Origin: Acidobacteriota bacterium
Lineage (GTDB): Bacteria; Acidobacteriota; Terriglobia; Terriglobales; Acidobacteriaceae
Assembly: GCA_021806005.1 (NCBI GenBank)
Contig: JAJZDM010000001.1
Location: forward strand, 1 to 64,000
Direction: 5' to 3'
Length of the DNA stretch: 64,000 nucleotides
The translations under genes were made by a program, and so were the position numbers. Position 1 is the stretch's first letter. Every line of letters starts with the position of its first letter. Below, piece by piece: positions 16,939-25,188 of this stretch. Under the pieces are notes generated by a model that saw only the letters and a list, made by a program, of their open reading frames with translations, had not been told where the DNA came from and ran no database searches.

Positions 16939-17621
16939 GCGTATGACTGCGTTCCGATTGTGAGATGAGATTGGCTATGAGCGGGAGGCATGGTCGCCGG
17001 TGCCAACTTGCTCACCCAGTAGATCCTCGGCGTTGCGCTTTCGAATCTGAGACAATCAGCGGTTGGCGAACTCTCACGGAGCGAGGTTCTGCCATTGTTG
17101 CCAGCGAATTGGGAGTATGCGGAATTTTCTGCCGCTTCGCCGCCATGCAGATCAGGCAACACCGAGCAAGGCCATACAGGTCGCGCGCCGTCGGAGAGGC
17201 CGAGTGCTTCATCGAGACCGCCTCAGGAGATGGGCCTAACGCCAAAACCTGGACAGTTCTGGCCAACGAGAACCAAAGTTACAGGCATAGGTCGGCTTCT
17301 GTAACCTGCAAGGGCCCTCTGGCAGCCTCAAAGACAAGCCCCCCTGAGCCGCTCTGACTCCGGAACAGCCTCTTGACTATCTACAATCCCCCGCCCGCCG
17401 TGGGTGTAAGAGCGGCATCCTGCCAACCCACATCTCAAAAAGAGGTATGGGGCACGCAATCTCACCCGAGATTACGAAGGAAGGGATTTGGGCCACCCGC
17501 CGTTGGATGGCAAGGTGGATGGCGCGACAGAGAGATTCCCAAATCCCGCTTCGATCCAGGATGGCCATTGTTGCTGAAGATAAGTCATGGACTATTTGCC
17601 CTTAGCCAACCGATGAGACAC
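16939..17621. other. gap between the intact and decayed toxin-antitoxin cassettes
   Basis: No recognisable gene is encoded in 680 bases; frames of 60-130 residues overlap in several phases and match nothing known to me. The first 170 bases (for example TATGAGCGGGAGGCATGG at about 16976) resemble the sequence after the toxin remnant at 19769-19905. The last 75 bases (17545-17621) repeat the promoter of the intact cassette (16173-16258). The middle may be debris of older insertions. Confidence 0.5.
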
Positions 17622-17759
17622 ATGAAGACGATCACGATCCGCGAGCCCCATCAGGCTACTGGACGATGGGTGCGGCAGGCGCAGGCCGGAGACGTCTTTG
17701 TAACCGAACGCAGGCGGCCGGCCGCCATCCCATGCCAGGCTCGGGGAGCAACCGGCTAA
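17622..17759 (+). pseudogene. decayed second copy of the Phd-type antitoxin
   Basis: Starts MKTITIREPHQATGRWVRQ, continues AGDVFVTERRRPAA and then leaves the family after about 40 residues, where the intact copy continues IARIVPASPL. Nucleotide similarity to 16259-16375 is close and extends upstream into the promoter block. The frame ends at 17759, inside the last codons of the opposite-strand amidase. It lacks the toxin-binding half and no toxin follows, so it should not function as an antitoxin, though its DNA-binding half might still be made. Confidence 0.75.
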
Positions 17760-19222
17760 ATGTTGTTTAGCTTTGGATGCCTGGTGTGCCATTCCGTGTC
17801 CCGCTCATAGGCATGCGCCAGCGCCAGTACCGTGGGCTCCGCGAACGGAGCACCGCTGATTTGTAGTCCGATCGGCAGCCCCGCGGCAGAAAAGCCACAG
17901 GGCACAGTGATCACAGGCACTCCATAAGCGTCGAACGGTGAGGTATTTCGGAGGCCGAAGCGTTGGAAGTTTCGGCTTTCGGCAAAGCTCTCTGCTGTGC
18001 TCACCATGGTGGGCGTAACCAGCACATCCACGTCTGCGAATACCTGGCTGATCTGCCTGCGTAGCAGGTTCATCTGCCGGAGGGCCTCAGCGTAATCCGC
18101 AGCATTGAAATGAGCGCCGGTGAGAATGCGCTTGCGAGTCAAAGGCTGGTACTGATCGGGAGAAGCGGTGATCCATTTCGAGTGATAGGCATACGCCTCC
18201 GTCTCCAGGATCAACCGCGTATTCGGAAGGTTTGGAAGCTCCACATCCACAGCGCTCTTCGTCAGCTTTCGCAGCACGCCTATCGCAGTCTCGACCGCCG
18301 CTGCAACCTCGCTGTCGAGGTTCTCAAAGAAGGGCGAGCGCGGAATACCAAGACGCAACGTGGACGTCTGCATCTGCGTCGCGCGTATATCGTCAGCCAC
18401 CGGCACATCAACGCTCGTGGGATCCAGTGGGTCATAGCCGGCAATGGTCCCCTGCACCAATCCGCAATCTTCCACTGTTCTGCAGATTGGCCCTGCATGG
18501 TCAAGCGACCAGGAAAGCGGGATCACGCCGCGCAGGCTTACACGGCCATAGGTTGGCATCCATCCAACCACCCCGCAATACGAGGAGGGAATCCGAATGG
18601 AGCCGCCCGTATCCGTGCCCAGGGTTGCAAAACAGAGGCCGGCAGCCACTGCAACAGCGGAGCCACCCGAGGAGCCGCCGCTGATGTGGTCGAGCGCCCA
18701 GGGGTTATGAACCGCTCCGAAGTAACTGACGTCGGAGGTTCCGCCATAAGCGAATTCATGGAGGTTCAGCTTTCCCAGCAGGATCGCTCCGGCCAGTTTG
18801 AGCCGGCGAACGACCTCCGCGTCTTGCGTAGGTATTCGGTCCTTGAACAGGCCGCTCGCCGCGGTGGTGCGGATGCCCGCCGTGTCGATGTTGTCCTTCA
18901 GGGCAATGGGGATGCCGTGCAGCGGCCCTCGCCACTTTCCGCTGGCCTGTTCGGCTTCCATCGCGCGTGCCTGGGCCAAGGCCTGCTCGCCGGTCACGGT
19001 AATGAAGGCATTCAACTGGCGGTTGTAGCGTTCGATTCTCGTCAGGCAGGCCTGGGTTAGATCTACAGGCGAAACGGCCCTGCTGCGGAGCAGGTGACCC
19101 GCTTGCTGGAGAGAGATTCCGGTCAAATCCTGTGCTTCCGCCGGTCCCGGCGGAAGCGCCATGCGGCCGGCGGCCACAGCGGCTGAGGTAAGGAACTCTC
19201 TGCGCGTGGGGAACTCTGACAC
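17756..19222 (-). CDS. Tat-exported amidase-signature enzyme
   Basis: A 488-residue amidase that would hydrolyse amides outside the cytoplasm. The N-terminus TRREFLTSAAVAAG carries a twin-arginine motif followed by a hydrophobic stretch and AEA, predicting Tat export. The Ser-cisSer-Lys triad is intact: Lys in GIPIALKDNID, Ser in GGSSGGSAVAVAAG and Ser in LGTDTGGSIRIP. Members resemble GatA but no gatB/gatC is nearby and the signal peptide argues against that role. The gene sits between the antitoxin remnant (its left) and an IS256 scrap and toxin remnant (its right), so it appears to have entered the second toxin-antitoxin cassette. Confidence 0.9.
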   Translation of the reverse strand: MSEFPTRREFLTSAAVAAGRMALPPGPAEAQDLTGISLQQAGHLLRSRAVSPVDLTQACLTRIERYNRQLNAFITVTGEQALAQARAMEAEQASGKWRGPLHGIPIALKDNIDTAGIRTTAASGLFKDRIPTQDAEVVRRLKLAGAILLGKLNLHEFAYGGTSDVSYFGAVHNPWALDHISGGSSGGSAVAVAAGLCFATLGTDTGGSIRIPSSYCGVVGWMPTYGRVSLRGVIPLSWSLDHAGPICRTVEDCGLVQGTIAGYDPLDPTSVDVPVADDIRATQMQTSTLRLGIPRSPFFENLDSEVAAAVETAIGVLRKLTKSAVDVELPNLPNTRLILETEAYAYHSKWITASPDQYQPLTRKRILTGAHFNAADYAEALRQMNLLRRQISQVFADVDVLVTPTMVSTAESFAESRNFQRFGLRNTSPFDAYGVPVITVPCGFSAAGLPIGLQISGAPFAEPTVLALAHAYERDTEWHTRHPKLNNI

Positions 19223-19441
19223 GGCGGTGGCCCTCCCGCGCCTATAGTAGCACCGGTCATCACGGGTTCCGTGGGGTTCGCCGACGTGAGCTGGTTCATA
19301 GGGATTTGCTCCCTATCGCCGAAGATCTGGCACTTTCGTTGCGGCCGATTGGTCCGCATTCCAGCGTGTTGGCGGCCCTTCGCCCGGGTGGCGTCCGCTG
19401 AGCCGGTTACTCGTCCGGAGGGCCGGATTTATCCTCAATTG

Positions 19442-19573
19442 AGCGGGTATACGGGTGTGAGTTATGTGGTGAGCGACGATCACGAGGGAATGGTGAAGGC
19501 CATCGAACGGCATTTTCAGGACGCGGTGTGGCAGAGGCGCCAGATACATTTTGTGCGCAACGAGCTTGCCCTG
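19442..19573 (+). pseudogene. IS256 (Mutator)-family transposase fragment
   Basis: One reading frame gives GVSYVVSDDHEGMVKAIERH followed by FQDAVWQRRQIHFVRNELA. This is the region around the second catalytic Asp (VxSDxHxG) and the WQRCxxHFxRN motif of IS256-family transposases. Only about 43 residues remain; the frame then runs into toxin-derived sequence. No terminal inverted repeats were recognised. The stretch 19223-19441 has no gene I can name. Confidence 0.75.
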
Positions 19574-19723
19574 TGCTCTCGGCCGCAGCGCCCGATGGTG
19601 CTGCTGCTGATGCGGTCCACTTGGCGGCGGCGGCTGAGTCGGGATTCCGCGTGGTGTGCGCCAACGACGCTATCTGCTGGCCGCAGCCAGGCACTTCGGA
19701 CTCCTTGGACAGAACGGCATATG
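19570..19723 (+). pseudogene. decayed C-terminus of a second PIN toxin
   Basis: One frame gives AADAVHLAAAAESGFRVVCAND; after a one-base shift the next gives YLLAAARHFGLLGQNGI followed by a stop. Together they align with residues 100-142 of the intact toxin (RAADAVHLATAAESGFREVY, then LHLLSAAKHFGLVGKNVI). The N-terminal two-thirds are missing, replaced by the amidase and the IS256 scrap. The sequence is non-functional. Confidence 0.8.
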
Positions 19724-20037
19724 AACCCGCGTCTGCCTTCTGTTTCCGAGGCGGGACTGGGTATGAGCGGGAGGCGTGATGGCCAATACCGCCATGCAGC
19801 CTCAGCGGATCTTCGGCAGGTCTCATTCGAGCCTGGAGGCATTAAGCGGCCGGCAGAATCTCTACGGAACGAGATTCTGCCGTTGCTGCCTGCGGGTCCC
19901 GAAGCCTTGCTTGTCCTCGTTGCCAAAGCCTCCAGCAGCGAGCGAACGGTGCTCCATCGCATGGGTCAGGAGGCCACCGGGTGCATGGCGCCGGCGATAG
20001 CGTTCTGTTTTGCCGCTTCGACGATGGCTGTACGGGC
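19724..20037. repeat. duplicated downstream flank of the toxin-antitoxin cassette
   Basis: No gene is seen here. TATGAGCGGGAGGCGTGATG (about 19769) and ACGAGATTCTGCCGTTGCTG (about 19870) match, with changes, the sequence after the intact toxin at about 16976 and 17085. The duplication therefore covered the cassette with both flanks. The segment ends at the stop of the KAP NTPase. Confidence 0.5.
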
Positions 20038-23000
20038 TCAGCCACCTTGGCTCAACGCACCGATCAGAGCTGACAGGGCTCCCTTCTGCTCCTCCGTGAG
20101 CTTTTCGTCGTTGACGGATTTTTCGGCTCGGCTGCGCAAGTCAGCACGTATCTCTTCCATGCTGCCTTTGGGCCATGCCTCAATCACGTTGGTCAGCCAT
20201 GCAACCTCGGCGGCGTCGTGGGCCTCGGTGATCTGTATGACCCGTTGGATGGATCGACTTGGGTCGTCTCGCTTAACCACTTTGGTGAGTAACGGCCCGT
20301 AGTAAGGGAGAAGCCCCTTGATTCTGTCGACCCCGGAGTTGAAATGGCTCAGAAGCCGCTGAGCGAAGACATTAAGATCGTTTTGTTCCAGGAGTCCGAT
20401 CAATTCTTGCCATCTAGGAGCGAGTCTGCCGACAGAATCGTTGCTTAGTTTGAGCTTCACGTGTGCTTCTAGGGCGTCTTGGAGCGGCTGCCCGAGTCTC
20501 AGGCCGTCTGCGCTCAAACGAAGCGCGACCTCGACGCTGGCTGACTCGTCTTTGAGCGCCTTGAGCCAATCGTCCGTGCTAAGCCCGCGAAGGCCTTCAG
20601 ACAGGAAGGAGCGATATTTGTCGCTGCCGCTTCCTTCCAGCGCCCTGAGGTAGAGGTCGCTCTGTTTTGGTGAGAATGACGCTTCGGACAGTGCCGATTC
20701 AAGATCTCCGGAGGCTGCCTCTTGCGAGAGGAGCGCGTTTATGGTGTCCTGATCGGTGACCTTTGCCCAGTAGTCGGTATTTTCTATTAGCTCCTTGGCT
20801 GTTAGCTTCGGCGGGTCTGCCATTTGAAGTCGGCGCTTGAGCATTTGGCCGATGAGATTCGCCCTTTCCTGTTTGGCCTGGACCTTTTGGCGCCACTCGC
20901 CCAGGGTGAGCCATGGGGTGCAGATTCCCGATAGGGTCTTCAGCAGGGGCTCGTTCGACTCTGGTCTCTGCAAACAATTCCAAAGAAGCTGCTTTCCTTG
21001 GTTGATGCGCCACTGCTGTGATCTCGGGTGGAGGGGCTGCTGCGGCTGAGCCGGTTGGAGCTGCGTACCAGAGGAAAGAAGAGCCACGGCGCAGATCGCG
21101 GCAGCGGCTTGGTTGCCGGCCTGCGTGAGGTGATAGAACTGCGCAAAGAGCGAGTCACCCTGCGCTGTGTTCTGGATTGCTGTGCGAACCTCCTGGATCT
21201 GAGCAGAGAGATCGAAGAGGGTGTTCAGGGCGGCGGGAACGTCAGGCTGCAGCGTCTGGGAATCGACGCTAAGCCTTCCCGGCAGCTGCGTGATCAGCGG
21301 CTTCCAGTCCCAGGAGTCGTCGATCTGTCGAAGGCGTTCCACAGTTTTCCGTCCGGCGTCATCCCATTTGCCCGTTGCAGCTTGGTTTGCGAGCAGGTTG
21401 ACTATCTCGCCTCTCTCTGCGCTCGGCTGCATATACTTCAAAAGTTCGACGAACTTTCCGCTCGCTCCCGCTTGGGCAACGATTTGCAGGAACTGTTCCG
21501 CAGTGGCTTGTACGCGGAAATGTTCTTTGACGGCGCCCTCATTCCGCGCGATGAAGGGCGGCAGGGCCTGCGCGATTGCCTCGCACCATTCCTTTTGGTT
21601 CGCCTGTGCAGCGAAGGAGTCCCGAATGGACTTGATGATCGGCGAGAGGTCGCAGCCGTCGGGGGCGATTTTGGCGATACAGCCAATTCCGCGGCCGGTC
21701 GCTTCGTTAATGGGCTGCCACAGTTTAACCTTTTTTGCGGCTCCATAGATTTGGTTCCGACACAGCGCATACCGGGGGTCGGTCCAGTTTGCCCCTGCGA
21801 ATGCTGTCGCCAGCAGGGCGAGCTGCTCGGGGTTCGTTTGGCCCCCGATACAGGTGTTCTCGACTATGCCTTCCAAGACGGCGGAGAAGCCGGGGATCGT
21901 TTCCAGCGTGGACAAGGCCTCCGGGCTGCCCTCGCTCAGCGCCTTTTCGATGGGCGTTGACAGGAGGGCCTCGGCGGCCCCGTCGTCCGGGCGGAGGTTG
22001 AAAAAGAGGGCGGCTAGGTTCAGCCGCCAGCCGTCGCCCAGGAGTCCGCTTAGTTTGTTGATTTTGTCCGGCGCTCGTGGCGGCGCGACCTCGCCGCGCA
22101 AGATTGCCAGAATCGTCTCGGGCGTTTCGTCGGAGATGAGGGCGAAGGCCGCCTGATGTTTCAGCGGTATGCTGCCCTGCCATTGGCGATGCAGCGCTCC
22201 AACCTTGTTTACGAATAGCTTCAGGTTTCGAGGCGTCGGTGCAGCGTCATCCGCAGGCTTTAATTGGTCATAGAGACGGAATATGGTGTGAAATTCATCC
22301 TCGGTGTGGCTCTTGCTGGGGAACGCGGTCCTTAGCTGCCTCACGAGGAAGTCTTCCCATCTTGTGAGGATGATGGGCGGGACCCGGAACGTCGCCTGAA
22401 ATGTCTTTTCCAGGAAGTGGCGGGACATCCCCGGCCTCGGGCTACTCCCGTCTTGCGGAACCTCCCACAGGTCGTCGATCGCTTCGGGGTCGAAGGGAAC
22501 CAATACCCACACTCGGTTACGCCAGTTGGCGGATCCGTCGATAGATGGGTCGAAGAACACGCGCAGCGTTGCCCAGATGGATCGCGCATCGTCGTGCGCG
22601 ACTCGGTCCAGGTTGTCGACGACGATGACCAGCCGGCGGCTATTGCCTTTCATTGCCTCGTCGAGGAGGTTGCGATAATGCTTTTCAAATTCCACGGAGG
22701 TTGGATCAGCGGTCCTGCTGGTATCGGATGTCGTCGTGTTTTCTGTGCCCGTGGATAGGAAGCTTGGGAGAGGCCTCCTGTCCTTCTCTTTTCGTGATTC
22801 TATTGGGAGCCACCAGACAAGCAATAAGGACGCGATCAGCGCGGGCAGCACGCTGAAGAAGAGTCCAGTGAGGTCCCATCCTCGGTGATCAGCATAGCTG
22901 TTCTTCAGGTACATCTGGGTTGCCAGAGGAACCAGAAGCAGGGAGATTGCGCCGACAGCGCCCCACACGGTTAAGTTTGGGGAGACTTTGGAAGTCGTGG

Positions 23001-23385
23001 TTTCCCTTCGCCGAGCCAGCTCCTCGATGGTGTTGTTCCATTTGTCGGGATCTTTGGTCCAAGATGGGTTTTGGTCGTTGCACCAGCCAATGAGCTTTTC
23101 CAGGAAGGTTCTGCGCAGGGGGTCGCCCTGATGCGCCCAGGCGTCGAAGACAAAGATGCCCGTGTCGCCGTTGGCGGCTGTCAGTTCAGCCTGTAGAAAC
23201 TTCACAACGGTTGATTTTCCGCTGCCCCATGCCCCGGTAAGGGCGATGGCGCCGCCGTCCTCGTTGAGAATCATGTCGGCGATGGCCTTTGCAATCTCTT
23301 GATGTCGGAAGGCGTCTTCGTCTGCAACGTGGTCCGTTATCAGTCGGGTAGGGCATCTCTCCGGGGGCTTCTCAGGGTTCGTCAC
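20038..23385 (-). CDS. KAP-family P-loop NTPase, membrane-anchored
   Basis: A 1115-residue STAND-like NTPase. Walker A GAWGSGKST is at residues 51-59. Two membrane segments (about 139-158 and 172-194) lie between it and Walker B (RLVIVVDNLDR, 251-261), which is the defining layout of the KAP family (Kidins220/ARMS, PifA). The C-terminal 700 residues are helix-rich with no domain I can name. PifA, a relative on plasmid F, excludes phage T7, and KAP proteins are frequent in defence loci, so a phage-sensing role is plausible; this is inference. The start is GTG 23385. It is divergent from the regulator/nucleotidyltransferase pair, with 330 bases between, and is clearly an island gene. Confidence 0.9.
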   Translation of the reverse strand: MTNPEKPPERCPTRLITDHVADEDAFRHQEIAKAIADMILNEDGGAIALTGAWGSGKSTVVKFLQAELTAANGDTGIFVFDAWAHQGDPLRRTFLEKLIGWCNDQNPSWTKDPDKWNNTIEELARRRETTTSKVSPNLTVWGAVGAISLLLVPLATQMYLKNSYADHRGWDLTGLFFSVLPALIASLLLVWWLPIESRKEKDRRPLPSFLSTGTENTTTSDTSRTADPTSVEFEKHYRNLLDEAMKGNSRRLVIVVDNLDRVAHDDARSIWATLRVFFDPSIDGSANWRNRVWVLVPFDPEAIDDLWEVPQDGSSPRPGMSRHFLEKTFQATFRVPPIILTRWEDFLVRQLRTAFPSKSHTEDEFHTIFRLYDQLKPADDAAPTPRNLKLFVNKVGALHRQWQGSIPLKHQAAFALISDETPETILAILRGEVAPPRAPDKINKLSGLLGDGWRLNLAALFFNLRPDDGAAEALLSTPIEKALSEGSPEALSTLETIPGFSAVLEGIVENTCIGGQTNPEQLALLATAFAGANWTDPRYALCRNQIYGAAKKVKLWQPINEATGRGIGCIAKIAPDGCDLSPIIKSIRDSFAAQANQKEWCEAIAQALPPFIARNEGAVKEHFRVQATAEQFLQIVAQAGASGKFVELLKYMQPSAERGEIVNLLANQAATGKWDDAGRKTVERLRQIDDSWDWKPLITQLPGRLSVDSQTLQPDVPAALNTLFDLSAQIQEVRTAIQNTAQGDSLFAQFYHLTQAGNQAAAAICAVALLSSGTQLQPAQPQQPLHPRSQQWRINQGKQLLWNCLQRPESNEPLLKTLSGICTPWLTLGEWRQKVQAKQERANLIGQMLKRRLQMADPPKLTAKELIENTDYWAKVTDQDTINALLSQEAASGDLESALSEASFSPKQSDLYLRALEGSGSDKYRSFLSEGLRGLSTDDWLKALKDESASVEVALRLSADGLRLGQPLQDALEAHVKLKLSNDSVGRLAPRWQELIGLLEQNDLNVFAQRLLSHFNSGVDRIKGLLPYYGPLLTKVVKRDDPSRSIQRVIQITEAHDAAEVAWLTNVIEAWPKGSMEEIRADLRSRAEKSVNDEKLTEEQKGALSALIGALSQGG

Positions 23386-23676
23386 ATTCGGCCTCAGTGC
23401 GTTTTATTGGGATAAGTGTACGGCCTGCCGGCGCGCGGGGCGGTGGCCAAGCTGACAGGATCGAACCCCATTCACAGGGCTTCGTGGTGGAAGAGCGCTG
23501 GCTGAAGATTACTGTGATCGGTTGGGGTTTAGCCGCAAGCTGTCGTTCCTGGCTCGACGGTCCATGGAAGTTTGGCCCTGATGTGTTTGAGTTGGATGGC
23601 GCGGCCCGAGCACGGCTTCTGCCTCCATGTTCTGATTGGAAAGGGCCGGCAGGACGACTCTTCTTCTACCGTCGCC

Positions 23677-23699
23677 ATTATTACAAAAAATGTAATAAT
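23677..23699. promoter_or_regulatory. 23-bp AT-rich palindromic operator candidate
   Basis: ATTATTACA and TGTAATAAT are perfect 9-bp arms around AAAAA. It stands out in GC-rich DNA, lies 16 bases before the XRE gene start (ATG 23716, ribosome site GGAGG at 23706-23710) and inside the 330-nt divergent region with the KAP gene. The XRE protein itself is the obvious ligand, giving autoregulation and possibly joint control of the KAP gene. The remaining bases of 23386-23676 hold no gene. Confidence 0.65.
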
Positions 23700-23715
23700 A
23701 GTAACGGAGGTTGAG

Positions 23716-24393
23716 ATGACAGGGCTCGCTCTTGAGACTGTCCGCAAGCGTCGGGGCGTTTCGCAGCGGAAGGCAGCGCAGATGTTGGGGCTCTCGCAGT
23801 CCATGCTCTCCCACCTGGAGACCGGGAAGAGGAGGGTAAGCCTTGAGGTCGCCCAGCGTGCAGCAGAGGTCTTTGGTTCCGATCCTACGACGCTGCCCCT
23901 GGACGCGGAGCGCAGGCACAGTGAGGAGGCGCTCGCTTCGGAACTGGGCGCTCTAGGGTACTCCGGCTACGCTCATCTCCCCGGCCGTCTTCGAAACCCC
24001 GCCGAGCTCTTGCTCGATGCACTGGATCGGTCCGATCTGGAGGTGCGCACGGTTGAAGGACTGCCGTACCTCGTCCTGAGGTATCCACATCTCGATTGGG
24101 CCTGGCTGCTGAGAGAAGCAAAGCTGCGCAACCGGCAGAACCGGCTCGGGTTCGTGGTTTCGCTGGCAAGCCGCCTGGCTCTTCAGTACGACTCGCGGGT
24201 TGCTCCGGGGGTTCTGGAGCCGGTTCTGCAGGAGTTGGAAGACGCGCGGCTGGTGAAGGAAGACACACTATGTCAGGAGTCGTTGCCGCCATCCCGAAAG
24301 AAGCATCTCCGCGGGGTCAGATCGAAGCTGGCTGCGCACTGGAATCTGGATACCCGTGTCTCCGAGGCGGATCTTGCCCACTACGTTGCATGA
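23716..24393 (+). CDS. XRE-family helix-turn-helix regulator, probable antitoxin partner
   Basis: A 225-residue protein. Residues 1-60 form an XRE helix-turn-helix (LETVRKRRGVSQRKAAQMLG, then LSQSMLSHLETGKRRVSLEV). The rest is an unassigned domain of about 160 residues with LPYLVLRYPHLDWAWLLREA and RLGFVVSLASRLAL. ATG 23716 was chosen because a strong GGAGG site precedes it and the HTH begins there. It overlaps the nucleotidyltransferase gene by 38 bases. The pairing is typical of toxin-antitoxin modules in which the DNA-binding partner is the antitoxin; that role is inferred. Confidence 0.8.
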   Translation: MTGLALETVRKRRGVSQRKAAQMLGLSQSMLSHLETGKRRVSLEVAQRAAEVFGSDPTTLPLDAERRHSEEALASELGALGYSGYAHLPGRLRNPAELLLDALDRSDLEVRTVEGLPYLVLRYPHLDWAWLLREAKLRNRQNRLGFVVSLASRLALQYDSRVAPGVLEPVLQELEDARLVKEDTLCQESLPPSRKKHLRGVRSKLAAHWNLDTRVSEADLAHYVA

Positions 24394-24928
24394 ACCCTGG
24401 TTCTCGTTTTTGAAAGATCTGGATCCCATCGCGGGCGAGCCGACGAAGATTCCTTGCATCGGCGGATTCGCCGTCACGCAGTACTACGGTTTGGCGAGGA
24501 CTACAGCCGATCTGGACGTGATCGATGTTGCTCCGCTGGCAGCGCGCAAAAGGCTGATCGAAGCCGGCGGAAGAGGCTCGATCCTGGCCAGAAGGCATCG
24601 CGTATATTTGGACTTCGTCGGTATCGCTCAGGTTCCGTACGAATATGAAGGGCGGTTGGCTCCGATCTACGGGGGCCTTTTCCAAAACATTCGACTCTTC
24701 GTGGCGGACCCCTACGACATTGCCCTCTGCAAACTCAAACGGGATAGTGATCGTGACTTCCAGGACGTACTATACCTTGCTCGCTCAACTCCCTTCGACC
24801 TGGAGATCCTCGAACGCCGATATCGAGAAGAGCTGCGCCCATATCTCTTTGGAAGTGCGAGCGAGGCAGATTTCGCTCTGGCTCACTGGCTGGAATCGAT
24901 CAGAGAGGATCGTCAACGGCAGGTGTAG
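24356..24928 (+). CDS. nucleotidyltransferase-fold protein, putative toxin (AbiEii/DUF6036-like)
   Basis: A 190-residue protein of the minimal nucleotidyltransferase superfamily. The GG motif and the two metal-binding Asp residues are in IGGFAVTQYYGLARTTADLD, and a third carboxylate in VYLDFVG, so the active site looks complete. Later residues (VADPYDIALCKLKRDSDRD) match the helical part of AbiEii- and DUF6036-type proteins. Related toxins add nucleotides to tRNA or proteins. Start GTG 24356 lies inside the regulator gene; TTG 24386 is an alternative. The exact family assignment is moderately sure. Confidence 0.75.
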   Translation: MSPRRILPTTLHEPWFSFLKDLDPIAGEPTKIPCIGGFAVTQYYGLARTTADLDVIDVAPLAARKRLIEAGGRGSILARRHRVYLDFVGIAQVPYEYEGRLAPIYGGLFQNIRLFVADPYDIALCKLKRDSDRDFQDVLYLARSTPFDLEILERRYREELRPYLFGSASEADFALAHWLESIREDRQRQV

Positions 24929-25090
24929 TCGCGGCAGCTGCACTCCTCTCCGTGTTCCGGTCTTCGGCTCGGCTTGGGAGTGGTGGGCGGTGCAAACCAT
25001 GGCGCCGGCGAGCGCCTTCGTTTTGCCGCAGCGGACCGGAATCAAATGGCTGTTGACAGAATCAGGCCGCGCCCATACAAAAGGATTATT

Positions 25091-25168
25091 GTGGTGATGG
25101 AGTTCACCCTTATCCGCTGCCGGTCAACCGACGACCTTCCATAGCGACCGGCAGATGATGACTCCTGA
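25091..25168 (+). promoter_or_regulatory. fluoride riboswitch (crcB motif)
   Basis: GGTGATGGAGTTCACCC (25093-25109) and CAGATGATGACTCCTGAC (25152-25169) are the two conserved halves of the crcB RNA motif, with a GC stem (CCGGTC/GACCGG, about 25121-25151) between them. ACTCCTG can alternatively pair with CAGGAGAGT (25181-25189), giving an expression platform that would hide or terminate the message without fluoride. It precedes crcB, the standard target. Confidence 0.88.
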
Positions 25169-25188
25169 CAGGGAATCCTGCAGGAGAG

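Noticed and set aside
17756-19222. Reading the amidase as GatA of the tRNA-dependent amidotransferase
   Set aside because: It has a Tat signal peptide and no gatB/gatC neighbour; an exported amidase is the better reading.
15821-25090. Search for a repeat of the tRNA-Gln 3' end as a second attachment site
   Set aside because: No second copy of the TTCGAATCCC-type 3' end was found by eye, and no integrase gene is present.
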